64,000 nt of DNA from Chitinophagaceae bacterium (GTDB lineage: Bacteria; Bacteroidota; Bacteroidia; Chitinophagales; Chitinophagaceae). The notes under the pieces are model-generated. The model ran no database searches. It was given only the letters and a program-made list of their open reading frames with translations, and was not told the origin of the DNA. The translations under genes were made by a program, and so were the position numbers. This document shows, one piece after another, positions 16,393-25,604 of the stretch; within the stretch, counting starts at the first letter, position 1, and each line of letters begins with the position of its first letter. The stretch spans positions 1-64,000 of the forward strand of contig JACMLY010000122.1 in the NCBI GenBank assembly GCA_014379345.1, written 5' to 3'.

Positions 16393-16587
16393 TTACTGAT
16401 AAGAGTCAAATAAATATTTTTCGTCAAACTGGATTTCAAACTTTTTCTACATTTTGAGATATTCCTGGAGAAGATGGTACTCCGTCCCGGTGCGGTGTTT
16501 TATTTGGGTAACTTAATCATGCAATCCAATTTATAAAGTGCTTTGCGAAGGATGATTTTGAGATACAACTTTACTCAGCATCGTGTA

Positions 16588-16648
16588 CTTTGTGTCTTGG
16601 TGCCTTCGTGGCAAAAAAAGATTGCCACGAAGGCACCAAGGCACAAAG
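16588..16648. repeat. 26-base inverted repeat (CTTTGTGTCTTGGTGCC family)
   Basis: Arms 16588-16613 and 16623-16648 are reverse complements with one mismatch around a 9-base loop, about 60 bases before the start at 16709. A single related arm occurs at 35861-35892. The type is common between genes in Bacteroidota. A hairpin in the leader of the next gene is possible. Confidence 0.85.
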
Positions 16649-16708
16649 AGAATTTTCTGAAGAGTTACGAAATGATATAAAATAAAAGCGTTTAACTTTA
16701 ATATTGTT

Positions 16709-17743
16709 ATGATGTCAAAATTATTTACTCTGTTCATAGTATCTATTCTATCTTTTGTTACCGGATTATGCCAGGGTAAGTGGAAAAAGCAAACAGAAGA
16801 AAATGTTTTCGCTAACCCTCCTTTTAAAGAATGTCATGCTTCAACAATCGTTGAACTGAATCCCGGCAAATTCATGGTTGCTTTTTTTGGTGGCGACCAT
16901 GAACGCAATAAGAATGTCGTTATATGGATGACCGTATTTGAAAATAGTAAATGGACTCCTCCGGTTTTAGTTGCAGATGGCATCATAAATGAAAGCTTGC
17001 GATTTCCCTGTTGGAATCCGGTATTGTTTAAATCGAATGCCGGCGAACTATTTTTATTTTATAAAGTTGGCCCATCGCCTCAAGAATGGTGGGGAATGGT
17101 AAGATCCTCCCTTGATGATGGAAAAACATGGTCCGATGCAAGACGATTACCTGATGGAATATTAGGTCCCATTAAAAACAAGCCGCTTCAGTTAAGCGAC
17201 GGCACGCTTATCTCTCCCTCAAGTACTGAAACAGGTACATGGAAAGTGCATATTGAAAGGTCGACGGATAATGGTAAGACATGGCAGCTGGTTCCGGTAG
17301 ATCATCAAACCCGATTTGAAGTGATACAGCCAACACTATTACTGTATCCTGTTAACCGGTTACAAATGCTTTGCCGTAGCGACCAGGATCGAATTGTAGA
17401 GTCGTGGTCGAATGATAATGGAAAAAGCTGGTCGAATCTAAGCACAACGAATCTCTTTAATCCCAATTCTGGCATTGATGCCGTTACGTTAAAAAATGGA
17501 TGGCAATTATTGGTATATAATCCCACAATAAGAGGAAGAGAATGGCATAATGGACGAGGTAAACTCCATGTTGCTGTTTCCAGGAATGGCAAAGACTGGG
17601 AAGAGATTATCATCCTTGAGGATGGAAAAGATAAGGAGTTCAGCTATCCGGCAGTAATACAGGCCAAGGATGGCAAAGTGCATATCACCTATACTTACGA
17701 CAGGAAGAATATAAAGCACGTGGTATTAGAAGAGATAAAGTGA
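16709..17743 (+). CDS. Exported BNR/Asp-box (sialidase-superfamily) protein
   Basis: A 344-residue exported protein with a signal ending near TGLCQG. It has a six-bladed beta-propeller pattern with at least four Asp boxes: SLDDGKTWS, STDNGKTWQ, SNDNGKSWS and SRNGKDWE. Family landmarks are ECHASTIVEL, WNPVLFKSN, GILGPIKNKPLQLSDG, PSSTETGTW, NPNSGIDAV and EFSYPAVIQAKDG. The FRIP motif of true sialidases is missing, so sialic-acid hydrolysis is not supported; cleavage of another glycan, perhaps a uronic acid-containing one, is only an inference. ATG 16709 or 16712 may be used. An exported hydrolase gene follows 61 bases later. Confidence 0.78.
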   Translation: MMSKLFTLFIVSILSFVTGLCQGKWKKQTEENVFANPPFKECHASTIVELNPGKFMVAFFGGDHERNKNVVIWMTVFENSKWTPPVLVADGIINESLRFPCWNPVLFKSNAGELFLFYKVGPSPQEWWGMVRSSLDDGKTWSDARRLPDGILGPIKNKPLQLSDGTLISPSSTETGTWKVHIERSTDNGKTWQLVPVDHQTRFEVIQPTLLLYPVNRLQMLCRSDQDRIVESWSNDNGKSWSNLSTTNLFNPNSGIDAVTLKNGWQLLVYNPTIRGREWHNGRGKLHVAVSRNGKDWEEIIILEDGKDKEFSYPAVIQAKDGKVHITYTYDRKNIKHVVLEEIK

Positions 17744-17804
17744 ATATTCTGAACAGCAGAGATTTGTAGTTGATCTACGAAAATTATAACATCATAATCC
17801 AGGT

Positions 17805-18476
17805 ATGAAATTTATATATTGTTTCCTTTTTCTTTCGGTATTGTTGAATAGTAGATCGAGCGGCCAAACCGTATCGGGTTTTGTGCCAGGGGAAATAAAC
17901 CGGTCTGATAAATATTTATTTTACCTACATGGTGGAGTTGTGACAGTGCTCGGCAATAATGCCATTAACCAATCAGTACCCGAATGGGGCCCGTATGAGT
18001 ATCTCAATATTTTAGACTCATTAAAGAGTCGCGGATTTCACGTTATCAGTGAGAACAGGCAGCAGGGAATTGATGACTCTATGTATGTTCATAAAATCAC
18101 AAAGCAGATTGACACGCTGTTCGCAGCTGGAGTAAAACCAGAAAACATTCTTGTAGTAGGAGCATCGGCAGGATGGAATATTGCCCTCCATGTATCTGCC
18201 AGGTTGAAAAACAAAAAGATGAACTACGTGGTCATGGGAGGTTGCTGGCCCGAAACGTATAAAGATTATGTGGGCATTGAGATATATGGGCATTTTCTTT
18301 CCATTGTTGAGTCCAGCGATCCTCATGGAACCTGCGCTGCAATTTTTGAAAATAGAAAGCTTCTATCAAGCGTAAAAGAAATAACGCTGCATACAGGTAT
18401 GAGTCACGGTTTTTTTTACAAAGGGTATAAACATTGGATTGATCCCGTTACGGAATGGGCTAAGAAAAAACAATAG
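17805..18476 (+). CDS. Exported alpha/beta-hydrolase
   Basis: A 223-residue exported protein with signal peptide MKFIYCFLFLSVLLNSRSSG. Fold features are the oxyanion-side LFYLHGG near 38-44, the nucleophile elbow GASAGW with S121, and the late catalytic His H201 in GMSHGFFYKG. The acid may be D172 in the region ESSDPHG. It is short for the family, having no lid domain. The substrate is unknown; esterase activity at the cell envelope is likely. It follows the BNR-protein gene on the same strand with a 61-base gap, and a repeat hairpin begins 18 bases after its stop. Confidence 0.78.
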   Translation: MKFIYCFLFLSVLLNSRSSGQTVSGFVPGEINRSDKYLFYLHGGVVTVLGNNAINQSVPEWGPYEYLNILDSLKSRGFHVISENRQQGIDDSMYVHKITKQIDTLFAAGVKPENILVVGASAGWNIALHVSARLKNKKMNYVVMGGCWPETYKDYVGIEIYGHFLSIVESSDPHGTCAAIFENRKLLSSVKEITLHTGMSHGFFYKGYKHWIDPVTEWAKKKQ

Positions 18477-18493
18477 GAACCTGCACTAAAAAA

Positions 18494-18731
18494 TGATCCT
18501 ATGTGGTAAGATTTTTTTTACCACATAGGATCATAGAAACAATAGGGTGAACATAGAGAAGAAGCTGGCAGGTGTGGCATACAAATGATCGACTTTGAGG
18601 AGTTCTCCATTTATCCATCTATGTTCCTGCTATGTTACTATGATCCTATGTGGTAAGTTTTTTTTTACCACATAGGAACATAGAAACAATAGGTTGAACA
18701 TAGAGAAGAAGCTGGTAGGTATGGTATACAA
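18494..18731. repeat. Duplicated hairpin element (CCTATGTGGTAA family)
   Basis: Two hairpins, 18494-18533 and 18641-18680, each pair TCCTATGTGGTAA with TTACCACATAGGA around a short T-rich loop. The 65 bases from 18520-18584 recur at 18667-18731 with about six changes. The region lies between convergent genes, so either hairpin may stop transcription from one side. Non-coding. Confidence 0.85.
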
Positions 18732-18762
18732 GCGCGGGGAAGCTCTATCAAAATACAAGGTT

Positions 18763-19668
18763 TTATTTTTTTACTTCGGAAAGAACATATTTGTATGCAT
18801 TTTTCCGCGGCTCGATAGATGATTGATGGTATTCGGCCCAAACCCTGGTAAACATGGCTCCATAGTAAAGAATGAAGGCACAATAAAAAACAAACAATAG
18901 CAATAATACAAATGAACCCGAGGCTCCGTAAATCGTTTGGATATTGCTCAATGCAAGAACCCACCCCAATACCAGTTTGCCAATCGTAAACAGGACACCT
19001 GTAAAAAAAGCCCCGGCTATTGTGGTATTCCATTTCAACTTTGCATCGGAGAGATATTTAAAAATGACCGCAAACCATGCGGTGACAATAATTAATGAAA
19101 TGATCTGGTTAAGTATGGCAAATAAAAACGTTGACGAGCCGGGCCACAATTCCCTGATATAATCCTTCAGTATTGCCAATATCCCTTCTCCAAGAAGCAC
19201 ACCCAAAAAAAGGATGCCGGAAAGCATGATCACAGCTACCGATTTTAAGCGGTTTAGTATTTTGGTATTGAATGGAGTCTTCCCGTGCGTCTTTATGCTC
19301 CACAATTGATTCAGCGAATCACTGATAACGGCAAACAAAGTGGTGGCGACAAAAATGAGGAAAAGAAAACCACCGACCGTTATGTACCAATTGCTGGCGA
19401 GATGTTTAAATCCTTGTAAAGTTTGCCTGATCTGCTCAACACTTTCATTTCCTAAGATTTCAGCGAGATGGACAAACATATGATCACTGATTGATTGGGG
19501 ATCTAACACCAATCCAAAAATCTGTATAAGTATAATTAGAATTGGCGGAAGAGAAAAAGTAGCAAAAAAAGCAGTGGCCGCCGCCATTCGCAAGGGATCA
19601 TTATTTTTCAGTCCTCGAAGCGCATCATTAAGCAACCTGCCAAATTGTATGAAGGAGGGAAATCGCAT
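18763..19668 (-). CDS. YihY/BrkB-family inner-membrane protein
   Basis: A 301-residue integral membrane protein with about six hydrophobic helices. Family landmarks are DPLRMAAATAFFATFSLPPILIIL near the N-terminus, the WSIKTHGKTPF cytosolic stretch, and YLSDAKLKWNTTIAGAFFTG and YGASGSFVLLLLFVFYCAFI toward the end. Older databases call this family ribonuclease BN, but that activity belongs to another protein, so no enzymatic role is claimed. It is the last of five minus-strand genes with short gaps (35 bases after the DsbA-like gene), so it may be co-transcribed with the signalling genes upstream. Confidence 0.88.
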   Translation of the reverse strand: MRFPSFIQFGRLLNDALRGLKNNDPLRMAAATAFFATFSLPPILIILIQIFGLVLDPQSISDHMFVHLAEILGNESVEQIRQTLQGFKHLASNWYITVGGFLFLIFVATTLFAVISDSLNQLWSIKTHGKTPFNTKILNRLKSVAVIMLSGILFLGVLLGEGILAILKDYIRELWPGSSTFLFAILNQIISLIIVTAWFAVIFKYLSDAKLKWNTTIAGAFFTGVLFTIGKLVLGWVLALSNIQTIYGASGSFVLLLLFVFYCAFILYYGAMFTRVWAEYHQSSIEPRKNAYKYVLSEVKK

Positions 19669-19703
19669 ACTGCCTTCTCAAGATACACAAGGTTTCGGTT
19701 AAT

Positions 19704-20366
19704 CTAATGGCCGGTAGAAATGTTGATTTCCTTCAGGCATTTCTCTATATTTTCCTGAAGAGTCTCGTAATCTGTGTATCCTCTTGCGAGTAAATAAAAC
19801 TTAGATTCATTTGCCTGCAGCAACACCGTCGGAAAACCGGTAACCTGTAACTGCTTCACCAGGCTAAATTCGTACCGGGCTTTTTCTTTATATTCTTCAC
19901 TTTTCAGTTTTGAATAAAATTCTTTTACCGGTAACTCATACTTATCTGACAGGTGACGATACGCTTCATCATCACAAAGATCGCGTCCTTCATAATGAAG
20001 GGCATATTGAAGATCACGTGCAAACTGAACCTGAAGATCCGGAAAGTATTCTTTAAAAACGCACATAGCAATTGCTGGCTTTTCCGAACCCGGGTACCAG
20101 TCGCTTTTAGCAGGGTTGAAAATATGCCAGAGATAATCTTCGCCAAATTTTACGCCAGTCAGTTCTTCAACCGTTTTGTAGGTTTTCTTAATATAACCGG
20201 CTGTGGAGCTGATGGGAGAAGGGTTTTCGGATGGGATCATGCCACCTGACAAAACCTCTATTTCAAAAACATCGCCATACTCAATCGACAGTTTGTTCAT
20301 AACCGGACTAAATCCATAACACCATCCGCAATAGGCATCATAGCAATAATATAACATCCACTTCAT
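19704..20366 (-). CDS. DsbA-family (FrnE-like) thioredoxin-fold protein
   Basis: A 220-residue thioredoxin-fold protein without a signal peptide, so probably a cytoplasmic thiol oxidoreductase or isomerase. The active site CGWC at residues 13-16 follows the first strand (MKWMLYYCYDAYCGWCYGF). The inserted helical domain and the cis-Pro segment VTGFPTVLL are typical of the DsbA/FrnE group. The frame opens at a TTG at 20384, but the ATG at 20366 starts the first strand exactly and is chosen. It lies 32 bases after the REC-PAS-kinase gene and 35 before the YihY gene, on the same strand. Confidence 0.85.
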   Translation of the reverse strand: MKWMLYYCYDAYCGWCYGFSPVMNKLSIEYGDVFEIEVLSGGMIPSENPSPISSTAGYIKKTYKTVEELTGVKFGEDYLWHIFNPAKSDWYPGSEKPAIAMCVFKEYFPDLQVQFARDLQYALHYEGRDLCDDEAYRHLSDKYELPVKEFYSKLKSEEYKEKARYEFSLVKQLQVTGFPTVLLQANESKFYLLARGYTDYETLQENIEKCLKEINISTGH

Positions 20367-20398
20367 GCCACAAAGCTCAGACAAAATGAGAATATAGA

Positions 20399-21868
20399 TT
20401 ACAATAAATCAGGCATCAGGTTATGGTATGATTTTTCGGCTATCCTGACCTTTAACACGCAGCCTTCGTTGTGATTGGAAATTATTTCAAGAGTACCGTT
20501 GAGAAGCTCAGCGCGGTTTTGAATATTTGTAAGCCCTATACCGCTGCTTTTTTCTTTTGGATTGAAACCCTTACCATCATCCCGGATGATCAGATCGATC
20601 GACTGATAATTTTCAATCAATTCTACCGAAACATTTTTGGCATTAGCATGTTTGATAATATTGTTCAGTTGCTCCTGGATGATGCGGTAAATATATAATT
20701 GCTGAAGACTGTTAAACTGAGACAGCGACTCAAGTTTAACATTCAGGCTAATATCAAATGTTTTTGTCAACTTGATATTTTCAATCAGCTCTGTAATTGC
20801 TTCAACCAATCCGTAATCATTCAGGCTGGGTGGTGCCAATGATTTGGATAAATTTCTTATTTCATTAATACAGTACATGATCTTCTCGGCACTGCGCTTG
20901 ATCATATCGTCCTTTAAGCGGCGATCGTCCATTGCAAGCTCGAGATAAAGTTTAATGGTCACAAGGATCTGATTGATGTTATCGTGTAATTCCCTGCTGA
21001 TCTCGGAGCGCTCTTTTTCCTGTCCTTCAATCGTTGCCTGTGTAAGTTGCTTTTGCTTATTTATTTTTTCATTCGTTAATTGTTGTTCTAGTTTTCTTCG
21101 GTCGGTAAGATCCTGCATGGCGCCGATCAGGCGAACAGGATTGTTGTCCTTATTAAATAAAATAAATCCACGGTCAAACACATACTTGTAGTTGCCGTTA
21201 ATGCATCTGAACCGGTATTCATCCTTCCAGGTTTTTAAACCAGCTTGAATATGCCTGGTGATTTTCGCAACAACACGTTCCTTGTCCTCAGGATGGATAT
21301 TTTGATGCCACCAGTCTATCTCGTTTCGTATTTCCGCATGTTTGTAACCAAATATTGTTTTGATGCCATCATTCCAGGCAACGTGGTTTGTAACCAGATC
21401 CCAGTCCCAGATGGTATCGTTTGTAGCCTGTGAAAGCAATTCGTAACGCCGGTTGCTTTCGAATAATTTCAATTCATTTCTTTTTCTCTCGATGCTGTAT
21501 TGAATGGTCTTTGCCAGTAATTTATCAGTATACTCTCCTTTTACAAGATAATCCTGTGCTCCTAATGAAATAGATTCCAGTGCCACAGTAACGTCTGTTA
21601 ATCCTGATAAAACAATGATAGGAAGATGAGCTGCTTTTTTCTGTAATGACACAAATGTATTGATCCCCTCACTGTCTGGCAGTGAAAGATCGAGGAAAAT
21701 AAGATCGTGTGTTTGTTCTTTTAAAAGACTATACGCCTCTTCCAACCTGTCGGCATTGGTGACCTTGTCAATCGGAAGTGCCGTAAGGCGCAGAAATTCT
21801 TTGAGTAAAAGGAAATCCCCGGGGTTATCTTCTATCACTAAAATATGTATTGGTATAGTTTCCTGCAT
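20399..21868 (-). CDS. Receiver-PAS-histidine kinase (HisKA_3 type)
   Basis: A 489-residue cytoplasmic signalling protein. Domains in order: receiver 1-125 with phospho-acceptor D60 (LIFLDLSLPD); PAS/PAC about 140-265 (WDWDLVTNHVAWNDG; EYRFRCINGNYKYV); HisKA_3 dimerisation helix with H295 in SRELHDNINQILV; and a LytS/NarX-type ATPase domain ending near 480 (RDDGKGFNPKEKSSGIGLTN). It can accept a phosphoryl group at its N-terminus and donate from H295. It is the third gene of a tight cluster, starting three bases after the Rcp1-like regulator. No NarL-type DNA-binding partner is encoded in this window. Confidence 0.9.
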   Translation of the reverse strand: MQETIPIHILVIEDNPGDFLLLKEFLRLTALPIDKVTNADRLEEAYSLLKEQTHDLIFLDLSLPDSEGINTFVSLQKKAAHLPIIVLSGLTDVTVALESISLGAQDYLVKGEYTDKLLAKTIQYSIERKRNELKLFESNRRYELLSQATNDTIWDWDLVTNHVAWNDGIKTIFGYKHAEIRNEIDWWHQNIHPEDKERVVAKITRHIQAGLKTWKDEYRFRCINGNYKYVFDRGFILFNKDNNPVRLIGAMQDLTDRRKLEQQLTNEKINKQKQLTQATIEGQEKERSEISRELHDNINQILVTIKLYLELAMDDRRLKDDMIKRSAEKIMYCINEIRNLSKSLAPPSLNDYGLVEAITELIENIKLTKTFDISLNVKLESLSQFNSLQQLYIYRIIQEQLNNIIKHANAKNVSVELIENYQSIDLIIRDDGKGFNPKEKSSGIGLTNIQNRAELLNGTLEIISNHNEGCVLKVRIAEKSYHNLMPDLL

Positions 21869-21871
21869 GCT

Positions 21872-22300
21872 TTATGGTTTGGGTAATTGTACTATTGAAA
21901 TCCAGAAATCTTCAATAGTATGTATAACATCTATGAACTTGTCCAAATCGACGGGCTTGGTGATATAGCAGTTTGCATGATTGTTATATGCTTCCAGTAT
22001 ATCTTTTTCAGACGAAGATGTTGTTAATATTACCACGGGAATTTTTTTCAGATCGATATCGTTTTTAATTTTGTTGAGTACTTCTTTTCCATCCATTTTC
22101 GGAAGATTGATATCCAGCAAAACCAACTGGGGTGCATCTTCATTTGTATACGGCCCCTGCCTGTACAGAAACTCCAGCGCCTCTTCACCATCCCGAACAA
22201 CTGATATCTTATTTTTCAGTTTTGCTTCTTTCAAAGCTTCAAGGGTAAGCACAATATCACCTTCATTATCTTCTACCAGCAGGATATGTATTTCAGGCAT
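21872..22300 (-). CDS. Rcp1-like single-domain response regulator
   Basis: A 142-residue receiver with no output domain, of the type first known from the cyanobacterial phytochrome partner Rcp1. Acidic pocket EDNEGD (residues 10-15), phospho-acceptor D63 in LVLLDINLPKMDG, Thr in VVILTTSSS, and Lys in CYITKPVDLDKF. It sits 9 bases after the sensor kinase and 3 bases before the REC-PAS-kinase, so it probably shuttles phosphate between them (inference from gene order). Confidence 0.92.
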   Translation of the reverse strand: MPEIHILLVEDNEGDIVLTLEALKEAKLKNKISVVRDGEEALEFLYRQGPYTNEDAPQLVLLDINLPKMDGKEVLNKIKNDIDLKKIPVVILTTSSSEKDILEAYNNHANCYITKPVDLDKFIDVIHTIEDFWISIVQLPKP

Positions 22301-22309
22301 ATATTTTTT

Positions 22310-25156
22310 TTACAATTTTTTGATGGAAAAAATGAATGTGCTTCCTATCCCCGGCTTCGACTCGACATGGATCGATCCGCCATGCCGTTCTACAATTTTT
22401 TTGCAGATAGCCAGGCCGATACCAGTGCCGGAATATTCAGTTTTATTGTGAAGGCGCTGGAAGATGATAAATATTTTTTCAAAAAATCGTTCATCAATTC
22501 CGAGGCCGTTGTCGGCTACTCTGAAAATCCAGAAAGACGGTCGTTCTTCGCAACTGATCTCAATCCGTGGGGCTTCTTTATTTCTATATTTTATTGCGTT
22601 GCTTACCAGGTTTTGCAGCAATTGATACATTTGTGTTTTGACGGCGATAATGGTAGGGAGGTTTTCTAAAACAATTTCTCCACCCGTTTCTTCCAATGCA
22701 AAAGTAAAAGTAGAAGCCACATCTTTGGCTATCTCATTCACATCTATTGAAGCGGAAATTTCTTTTGAGGTACCCGCTCTTGAATAAGCCAGCAGATCAA
22801 GGATCAGCCTTTTCATGCGTTCTGATCCGTCAATTGCGAAATGGATATATTGTTTACCTGTTTCATCAAGCAAGTCATGATACTTCTTTTCGAGCAATTG
22901 TAAAAAACTGCTCACCATACGGAGCGGTTCCTGCAGATCATGGGAGGCAACATAGGCAAACTGTTCGAGGTCTTTGTTTGAGGCTGTCAATTCCCTGGCG
23001 CGAACGGACAAGGTTTCATTAGCAAGGCTGAGTTTTTGTTCTGCCTGTACCTTGTCTGTGATATCATGAGCAATTACCAGCCTGGCAATATGGCCCTTGA
23101 AATCAATATGCCTGGAAGTGATCTCGACAGATATTATTTCGTCGGTTTTCTTTTTATGCCTCCAGTATCCATTATAAATTGCAGTACTGCTTCGATCCGC
23201 TTTTGTTCTTTGGGCCATTAAATCGTTGATATCTTCCGGAGGTCTGATATCCCTGATCGTCATATTTAAAAATTCATTCCTGCTGTATCCGTAATGAGCA
23301 ATCGCTGCATCGTTTACTTCCAGAAAACTGAGTGTCTCTATATGAAATACCCACGCTGGTAATGGGTTACTCGAAAATAGTAAACGGTATTTCTCCTCTG
23401 AAAGGGCAAGGGCTTCTTCAGCCAGTTTTTTTTCTGTAATATCCCGGAAATTGAAAACAACTGCCTGTACACTTTTATCGGATAATAGATTTGTAACGGT
23501 ACCCTCTATCCAGATATATTTTCCTTCTTTGTGAAGGAAGCGAAAAATAACGGGTACAGATGCGCCGGGATTTAATAGTAAGTCAGATAAAATTTTTCTG
23601 CCCATTCTTTGATCTGCGGGATGTATAAAATCCAGTGTCTGTTTGTTTTTTCGATCTTCCGGGGAATAACCCGTCAGTCTTTCAACAGAAGGACTCTGAT
23701 AAATGATCGCACCTTCATGGTCGGCAAGACTAATCGCATCAATGCTATTTTCAAGAAGGGCTTTAAAACGTTGTTCACTCTTAAACAATTCTTCCGTACG
23801 CTGATGCACTTTTTGCTCCAGGTCCTGGTAGAACTCCCGGATCTTATCATTTTGGATTTTTCGTTCGGTGATATCTTCTGCAATGCCCACCAGGTATTGT
23901 GGGATGCCATTCTCATCAATAACCGGAATTTTTTTTGTATGAAGCCAGCGGTCACCTTTTGAAGTAGTGATCTTTTCTTCGGCTATATCCAGCAGTACGC
24001 CATTTTCAAACAATTGCCTGTCGACATTTGTAATTCGATTTGCCTGGTCTACCGGGACCAGGTCATAATCATTCTTTCCGATGATTTCTTTTTTTTGAAT
24101 TCCCAGTAGCTTTTCGCCATCCTTGTTGATTTGTACAAATCTGAGATCCACTGCATCCTTAACAAAGATCATATTCGGTGCATTTTGAAAGATGGTATCT
24201 AAAAAAATATTACTATCCTTTAATTCCTTTTCGATTTTTTTCCTTTCTTCTATTTCCAGCATTAAAATTTTATCAGAACGGTTAAGTGAAGAGGCGGTCT
24301 TAAAAATGAGAAAAACGAAAATCACAATATTGGCCGTGGCAAACAAAGCCGTGCCAAAAGAATTACTATATAGTCCGTTTCTTTCGCCATATAAACGCAA
24401 AAGCCCAAAAGCAATGGGAACAAATATTGCCATTGGCAAAAGCAATTGGATAATTTCTCCACCCCGGTAAGGACCGGTAATTGCAGCCATGAAACCTTTA
24501 TCGCTGTCAGCGCAAAGAATGCCTATCGCCAATAAAAGAAAACAAATGGCTGTATGAAAAGCCATGGGGAGAAATGGGCGTATGTCGGAAAATGAATGTG
24601 CCCCATATGTATAACCAATAATTGACAGGAGGGATATAAAAGCGCTAAGCAGTATAAAAAAATTAGAGATAAATATTGCTTTTTTGCCGTGTAGGCCGGC
24701 AAGCAAAAGAGCAACGCCTGTAAAAATTAAATTTGCTGCAGAATTCGGGGCCATTCCATTTGGAATATTATTGATGATGTCACTGGCAAGTTTTTCATTG
24801 TACAGCCAGTGATCCACCCCTACATCGAAGCCTGTAATAACCGCCAATAACTTTAATGCACCAATTACCAGCGCAGCTATGGCCAGCAATTTTGCAAAAA
24901 TGAAAAGGAATTTTTTTTGGGGGGTTTTGATGAGTAGCAATAGAGAAATGCCGGAAAGTGTCAGGGCCAGTGCGGTCATGGGGTTCATTGCAACCAATTC
25001 CGGTATGGGACGTTTGAAAACCTGGATATCAAATTCCCAACCCAAAATGGCAAGCATCGATATCAGAAATACAACGATACCGGTAGCGGCAGAATAATTT
25101 TTAGAATTGTTCTGAAAAATAAACTCATTCAATGCTCTCATGTTATTCTTCAGCAT
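22310..25156 (-). CDS. Multi-PAS membrane sensor histidine kinase
   Basis: A 948-residue kinase. The N-terminal 290 residues contain about eight hydrophobic helices (a MASE-like membrane sensor). Three PAS domains follow, near 315-430, 455-580 and 585-700, each with PAC-type ends such as LVGIAEDITERK. The dimerisation helix bears H739 in VASHDLQEPLRMV. The ATPase domain ends the chain with the N box, G1 (DNGLGID) and G2 (GTGIGLAIC). It belongs to the phytochrome-like HisKA group. It heads the cluster with the Rcp1-like regulator and REC-PAS-kinase. ATG 25156 is used; ATG 25141 is an alternative. Confidence 0.92.
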   Translation of the reverse strand: MLKNNMRALNEFIFQNNSKNYSAATGIVVFLISMLAILGWEFDIQVFKRPIPELVAMNPMTALALTLSGISLLLLIKTPQKKFLFIFAKLLAIAALVIGALKLLAVITGFDVGVDHWLYNEKLASDIINNIPNGMAPNSAANLIFTGVALLLAGLHGKKAIFISNFFILLSAFISLLSIIGYTYGAHSFSDIRPFLPMAFHTAICFLLLAIGILCADSDKGFMAAITGPYRGGEIIQLLLPMAIFVPIAFGLLRLYGERNGLYSNSFGTALFATANIVIFVFLIFKTASSLNRSDKILMLEIEERKKIEKELKDSNIFLDTIFQNAPNMIFVKDAVDLRFVQINKDGEKLLGIQKKEIIGKNDYDLVPVDQANRITNVDRQLFENGVLLDIAEEKITTSKGDRWLHTKKIPVIDENGIPQYLVGIAEDITERKIQNDKIREFYQDLEQKVHQRTEELFKSEQRFKALLENSIDAISLADHEGAIIYQSPSVERLTGYSPEDRKNKQTLDFIHPADQRMGRKILSDLLLNPGASVPVIFRFLHKEGKYIWIEGTVTNLLSDKSVQAVVFNFRDITEKKLAEEALALSEEKYRLLFSSNPLPAWVFHIETLSFLEVNDAAIAHYGYSRNEFLNMTIRDIRPPEDINDLMAQRTKADRSSTAIYNGYWRHKKKTDEIISVEITSRHIDFKGHIARLVIAHDITDKVQAEQKLSLANETLSVRARELTASNKDLEQFAYVASHDLQEPLRMVSSFLQLLEKKYHDLLDETGKQYIHFAIDGSERMKRLILDLLAYSRAGTSKEISASIDVNEIAKDVASTFTFALEETGGEIVLENLPTIIAVKTQMYQLLQNLVSNAIKYRNKEAPRIEISCEERPSFWIFRVADNGLGIDERFFEKIFIIFQRLHNKTEYSGTGIGLAICKKIVERHGGSIHVESKPGIGSTFIFSIKKL

Positions 25157-25604
25157 AGCAAACCTGTAGTATTTGGCCGATGGAAGCCGATCGGGTTAAA
25201 GTATCTGTTCCCGGTAATTATATTTGAGAACAAGATTCTTAAGAGAAGATAAAATGATAAAGCCGGCTGTATAGAATACATATAAAAGGCTATGCCAGGC
25301 TGATAGCTTTTGCTATTCCCGAAATGCCCAACGCTGATAATTGTAGAAGCGTGATTAGGTATAAAATCATCATATATATAAGATTTTGCCAGGGCGTATA
25401 CCATATCTTTTATAAACGAATAATAATTCTGTTTACCAAAGCTAGTCGCCGCACAATCCTGTTTCACAAACATTGATCAAAACAACTGATTCTAATCATA
25501 ATTTAGCCAATATCCGGGGACATAATTATTGGAAAATAACATATCTAAGTGCAAACGATTAGGTTATCGTTAAACACACCTAGGTACAAAAACGTATAGA
25601 ATTT
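25157..25604. other. Gene-free stretch between the sensor kinase and polA
   Basis: About 450 bases with no convincing gene; both flanking genes are on the minus strand. AACGAT-TAGGTT-ATCGTT at 25557-25574 forms a small hairpin about 30 bases after the polA stop. A reading frame at 25150-25473 has no family features and is not accepted. The kinase promoter should lie here, but I see no clear TAnnTTTG on the minus strand. Confidence 0.5.

Noticed and set aside
16709-17743. Calling the BNR protein a sialidase
   Set aside because: Asp boxes are shared by many propellers and the FRIP arginine motif is not seen.
18763-19668. Naming the YihY-family protein ribonuclease BN
   Set aside because: That name came from a mistaken gene assignment; the sequence shows only a membrane protein.
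25150-25473. 107-residue minus-strand frame upstream of the sensor kinase
   Set aside because: It overlaps the kinase start, lacks any motif and has irregular composition.
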